From contig CM038467.1 in the NCBI GenBank assembly GCA_021464415.1, positions 9,255,411-9,319,410 on the forward strand: a stretch of DNA of 64,000 nt. The letters run 5' to 3'. The DNA comes from Lonicera japonica. Its lineage: Eukaryota > Streptophyta > Magnoliopsida > Dipsacales > Caprifoliaceae. The notes beneath the pieces are model-generated. The model made no database searches. It had not been told where the DNA came from and worked only from the letters and a program-made list of their open reading frames with translations. Within the stretch, counting starts at the first letter, position 1. Every line of letters starts with the position of its first letter. The translations under genes were made by a program, and so were the position numbers. This document shows, piece by piece, positions 59,875 to 64,000 of the stretch.

Positions 59875-60259
59875 GGCCATCTCTAATTTATTGGGTAATA
59901 TTGTGTTAATAGCATACACATTTTACAACCATATGCAGAGCGTAAGGTAAAATGGAGAAAAAATGAGGCGCGCAATTGACAGTGTGTTATGTGCATGGCT
60001 TAGTTATCACCTCCCCCACTTGGCACGATGTTCAGTCCATCGTGCCACACTTCCCAACACTTTCCAGGACACAATGTCTATTGTGGCATTGAAATGTGAC
60101 ACCCCATGATAGACAGTCCATCGTGAGATAGTATGGTATGCATTAGTTTAATTTAACAATTCAGTACCATCTTAACCTATCATTTTTCCATATACACACC
60201 CGACTACAAGTTATGAAATGGTAAATATTCCATATTTACCATGCTGGCTGCAAATGGCC
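59875..60259. mobile_element. Tourist-like MITE (385 bp) with TTA target duplication
   Basis: Ends GGCCATCTCTAATTTATT and (inverse of right) GGCCATTTGCAGCC, flanked by TTA on both sides (59872-59874, 60260-60262). The interior contains the palindrome GGCACGATG..CATCGTGCC at about 60,021-60,045 and a further inverted CCATCGTG copy. Superfamily inferred from the 3-bp TTA duplication and GG..CC ends. Confidence 0.65.
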
Positions 60260-61775
60260 TTACAATTACTTTTTCTGTAAGTTTTTTAATAGGACCAAAA
60301 AAGAAACTCACTCTCTCTCTAAGTACATCAATTGAAGGGGGGAGACAAACTTGAAACCTTCCGCAATTTAGTAGCTATCATCAAGTCAAATATAGACTAA
60401 AACATGAAAATTTGAGATATTTTCTATTTGCACATCATATTTTGGGGGCTATTTTAAGTTTGCGCCTCATATATTTTTTCTTTAACTTAACACCCCATTG
60501 TTATTGAGTTCCATTAGCTTCTGTTAAATGAACGTAAAATGACTATGTTGCCCCTATCTTCATATCTCATTCTTCCCAAGTCTTTTAAAAAATTACATGC
60601 TATTTTACTCATACAAAAACCCATTTACAGAGTCACGATCTAGTTTTTTCTTCAAAATTCATTTTATGTAAATTCCATGGCACCAATAAATAAATTTGAG
60701 ATTTTAGAAAAGATAAAAGAATATAATATAAATATTAACTTCTTGTTTCATGATGATACAACATGGAGCTGCTAATTAATAATCTCCATTTTTTAACCAA
60801 AATATTAAGGCCCAAACTTATAATTACCCAAATTCTTGATCTAATTACCACATATTAGATTCTTATCGATTTGCTTATCCCAAATTTATCCAAGACTTTG
60901 AACTGAGCCTACAATTGGCTAATTGTTTCTTGTACCGATCCGTGTACCCGTGCTTTTGGTCGGAACTTTTGTTTTTCTGTTGGTCTTGTACTCTGTTTTA
61001 TGGGAAAAAAAAAAAAATTATGAACGCGCGGCAATTGACTAATTGAAATTACTTTTAACTAAAATATAATTTGTTTGATTGCAAAATCATTGGACACGCT
61101 GAAACTGAAGCCTTCAAGTGCTATTGAGAGAATAAGCCTATTTTGTGCATTTAACAATGACACTTGTTTGCTAGAGTAGAGATTTTTTTTTTATCAAGTC
61201 TCTTTAATTGTTTTATATTAAAGATTTTCCTTTTTAGTTTGGTGCCCTTTGGGCCTTTTCTTTGTCAAAAAAAAAAAGAAAAGAAAAAAACCGTGACATA
61301 AACATACAAGGTGAAGGGGATATAGTTAGGGGACTACTATTGACACACACACCATTTAACTCTATAACAATCTATATCTTTCTAACACTCCATATATACA
61401 CTTTCACTCTTCCTAACGCTCCAACACTCCACATTTAATTTTAGGATTAATTAATATCCATCTAAAACACACTCCGCTCTTACTCTCTACCACTCAACTC
61501 TCTCATCTTTTTCTTTCACAAATCGACACATTGTCATTAAGCATTTTTTAGAAATTCCGGTTGAAATTAAGCATTCCACTCTCTCTACAATTTGAAAACA
61601 CAAATCACACCACTCACCCCACAAATCTCATATTCAATCTTCTTCTTCTAACTTTTTCTTTGACAATCTAATTGTTCCACTCTTTTTCTCTTAAACTTTT
61701 TCGTTATTGGTTAAAAAAAATTTCACCTATGCACACATCACGTCAAAAGAAAGTTTTGCCGTGGATGAAGATTTA

Positions 61776-61946
61776 TTCGGTTCCTAGGAACCGAGTGTTG
61801 TTCATCATACTCGGCCGAAAGGAACCGAGTAAAGCACAAGTCACTCGGTCCTAAGGAACCGAGTGGAATTGGAAAAATAACCCAAAGCTTAAATCGGTTC
61901 CTTAGGACCGAGTAAGCTGTACTTTACTTGGTTCTTAGGACCGAGT
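61776..61946. repeat. Cluster of five approximately 21-bp palindromes (ACTCGGTTCCTAGGAACCGAGT type)
   Basis: Palindromes at 61776-61795, 61809-61830, 61843-61864, 61893-61913 and 61926-61946 share the arms ACTCGGTYCCT and AGGRACCGAGT. They differ by one to three bases and are separated by 12-28 bp of unrelated sequence. No ORF justifies the conservation. Confidence 0.9.
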
Positions 61947-62064
61947 AAACATTATTCGTGTTTTGTTTCTGTTTTTTAATTTTTTGTGCGTTTGTTTGTA
62001 TCCAATGATTTATAAATAAAAGGAAACATAAATGAATAACAAAAATATAAGTATCTTACTTCTT

Positions 62065-62210
62065 TTGGAGATGGATGATGATTTGGATGATGGTGGTAGC
62101 AACAATGATGGAGGTGGTGGCGGCAATGGTGGTGGTGATGATGATGAAAAGGAAGAAGAAGAGGTGACAATGGTGGTGGTGGTGGTGATGATGATGAAGA
62201 AGAAGTTTAA
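62065..62210 (+). repeat. GGT/GAT/GAA trinucleotide-rich low-complexity tract
   Basis: Imperfect GATGATGAT, GGTGGTGGT and GAAGAAGAA runs. An open frame crosses it (62,032-62,235) but encodes only Asp/Glu/Gly/Val low complexity, so I do not call a gene. Confidence 0.85.
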
Positions 62211-62468
62211 GGGAGTGTTTCATGTTAATCATTAATTAAAAATAAAAAAAAATAGTGTTTGTCAAGAGAATAATAAACATTTTTTTAAGGGAATGTTACA
62301 AAATAAGTTGGAGTGTGTCAATAGCAACACCCTATAGTTATATTATGTTTCATTTAAAGGAATCTACTAATGGTAGGATACAAAATAAAAATAAAACAAA
62401 ATATTAAGTGCAAATTCAAAACAACACTCAAAATGTAGGGTGCAAAGGGAAAATATCCATGAAAATTT

Positions 62469-64000
62469 TGCACCACATACAACAAGGCCAATGGTCCTAT
62501 CATATCACCAATGGAATATTACAAATATATTTCATGTGGGTTCCAATTGAATCACCACCACTTGATCCCAACCAAATGGTTTAAATAGAAATGCACCCCA
62601 AAATAACTCTCTCTCTCTCTCTCTGCCTTAGTCTCCTAATTTATTAATGTGTTCCCCTCTAGGATTGAAGTTTGTGCTGCAATGGACCATTTGCTTCTCT
62701 GTCACAGGCTGTTTACATTTGAATGATTGGGGCATATCATACACTCTAGAATCTTGATATTTTTATCTTTCTCTCTCATTAAACATTCTCTTTGTAACCC
62801 AATGCAATTGATGGTATGTACAAGGTCCTTTATCTTCGTAGCGTCACCATCAACTACTATGGCCTATCGCTAATACACTAACCCTTGGATTTAGTTTTTA
62901 AATTTATTTAAGACTGATTGGAGTTTTGATTTCTTCCTAAAATTTATACTAGAAGTTGAATCCTAAGTCAATTAAATTCATTTTTTTTATGTGAAATAAC
63001 TATTTTGAATTTCAGAAACGAATAAAAACTCGAAACAATCACTTTTCTTTAAAAGTAGTGAAAATTCCATCTGATACTAACATAAAAAATGGTACGAGAA
63101 ACAATACATTTGTGTAAAAAGTTAGAAAATAAGTTAAAGCATATAATGGAATTAGCTCTTACTTTTTAACTTTTGATATGATTTTTTTTTTCCTTTAGGG
63201 ACAAGGAAGAAAACCTTTTCACAAAAGATAAAGAAGAATAAAAACACATACTCATAAGAATAAATACATGATGAAAAGAATCTTCCCATATGTCTTAACT
63301 AATTTTTTAATTTCCCACAAAAAATAGTTTTCTTGGCTGTTTTATTTTTTAATTATTTTTTATGTTGCTATAAAACGGAGCCAAAATAATTAAAATGTAT
63401 TGTCTTACATACGATGAATTTTTCTACCGTGACTTGCCGACTACGAGTCAACTATTTCTTCGTCTCAAGTGTGAAGGCGACTAAATGAGCTGGGCCTGAG
63501 AACATTCAAGTTGTTGAATTTGTTGAACGCATTACACAATGAAAGAAAATGCTGTCAGTAGCTGTATAACGAACTCAAATCTTTTACTTCTTATTTATTT
63601 TTGTCTAAATGATTAACGAGTTAAGCAACAAATGTTGAAAACAAAGGAGATTTTCACAAAATCTTGCAAAAGAAAACATTTTGCCTGAATTTCACCAAGA
63701 GATAAAGAACGTAAAGTAAAATTTATCCTAGTTAAATATGGTCTATGTATGAATATGTCCTATTTCTCTATTTGTAAGAGATAAGAGACATTATTTGAGC
63801 ATGTATTCCACATGAGATTAAATGAAGCGAAAGTCTAAAAAGTCTCTTATTTTTCCTTCATTTTTTTAGCAAGCCCACACTACTACATTGGAGGGGAGTA
63901 CATGTTGCACTTGCGCAAGATTCCATCTGGGATCTTCAGGTTTGAGTTGGGTATTGCCAAGTTTTTCAATCAACGAACATTTTTCACATCAATCAATGGA
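62469..64000. other. Gene-free end of the window with one MITE copy
   Basis: No coding sequence is recognised. A (CT)n tract lies at about 62,607-62,622. About 63,230-63,385 (AAGAATCTTCCCATATGTCT, then CCCACAAAAAATAGTTTTCTT, ending GCTATAAAACGGAGCC) is another right-half copy of the MITE family seen at 11.7, 26.1 and 37.7 kb. Confidence 0.4.

Larger units (their letters stand above)
60414..62458. mobile_element. 2.05-kb MULE-like element with 10-bp target duplication
   Basis: Identical flanks ATGAAAATTT (60404-60413 and 62459-62468) enclose the block, a 10-bp duplication in the range of Mutator-like elements. The terminal arms of about 140 bp are diverged inverted repeats: left GAGATATTTTCTATTTGCAC and inverse right GGATATTTTCCCTTTGCACC, then TTCCATTAGC..TTAAATGAA against TACCATTAGT..TTAAATGAAA. 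No transposase is recognisable. The interior holds an A-run (about 61,002), another (about 61,267), a cluster of palindromes (61,776-61,946) and a GGT/GAT-rich tract (62,065-62,210). The terminal divergence makes it old. Confidence 0.8.

Noticed and set aside
62032..62235. 67-codon Asp/Gly-rich open frame
   Set aside because: Pure trinucleotide low complexity inside a MULE; both strands are open for the same reason.

Overview
The window is nuclear DNA of a flowering plant, most likely a eudicot. The evidence is AT-rich intergenic DNA, GT-AG introns with pyrimidine-rich acceptors, plant-only gene families (CLE peptide, UNE10/PIF8-type bHLH, EAR-motif C2H2 zinc finger, SNAP33-type SNARE) and a typical plant transposon load (Ty3/gypsy and Ty1/copia LTRs, L1-type LINEs, MULEs, Tourist- and Stowaway-like MITEs, a tRNA-derived SINE). 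I cannot name the species.

Seven protein-coding genes are supported, six of them on the + strand. They are: a four-finger C2H2 repressor-type protein (8979-10457, one exon); an uncharacterised plant coiled-coil protein (13248-18074, 7 coding exons, 394 aa); a SNAP33-type Qb+Qc SNARE (21323-23351, 5 coding exons, 287 aa); a CLE peptide precursor (27492-27797, one exon, 101 aa); the LYR protein ISD11/LYRM4 (34375-34097, minus strand, 92 aa); the plant SCAPER homologue (43617-51786, 8 coding exons, 1705 aa); and a UNE10/PIF8-type bHLH factor (52989-55389, 6 exons, 433 aa). All exon joins were worked out by hand and keep frame. A truncated small-heat-shock-domain pseudogene lies at 386-676. The genes belong to unrelated pathways: transcription, vesicle fusion, peptide signalling, mitochondrial Fe-S assembly, mRNA or ER-associated function, and light or reproductive signalling. 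No operon-like or cluster logic links them.

Region by region: 1-8.2 kb is a pseudogene plus repeats (a probable 1.94-kb solo LTR, an array of about 10 palindrome-rich units of about 186 bp, and a 0.96-kb MULE). 8.2-23.4 kb holds three genes and a 773-bp MULE-type MITE with an exact 9-bp target duplication. 23.4-29.7 kb is AT-rich with local tandem duplications and the CLE gene. 29.7-31.4 kb is a decayed LINE. 31.9-34.4 kb is ISD11 with possible 3' UTR introns. 35-42 kb is a transposon nest: outward-facing gypsy LTRs around a pol fragment with a copia-like solo LTR inside one of them, followed by a LINE split by a solo LTR that itself carries a Tourist MITE. 43.2-55.4 kb holds SCAPER and the bHLH gene. 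55.4-64 kb has no recognisable gene and contains MITEs and a 2.05-kb MULE with a 10-bp target duplication.

I found no convincing previously undescribed molecular system. The items most worth a second look are: the CLE prepropeptide whose signal-peptide core is a run of Phe encoded by a TTC microsatellite; the bHLH protein whose phytochrome-B-binding motif has diverged at a key Gln; the AUG-stop minimal uORF just upstream of SCAPER; the 186-bp array of nested palindromes; and the cluster of five near-perfect palindromes inside the 2-kb MULE.
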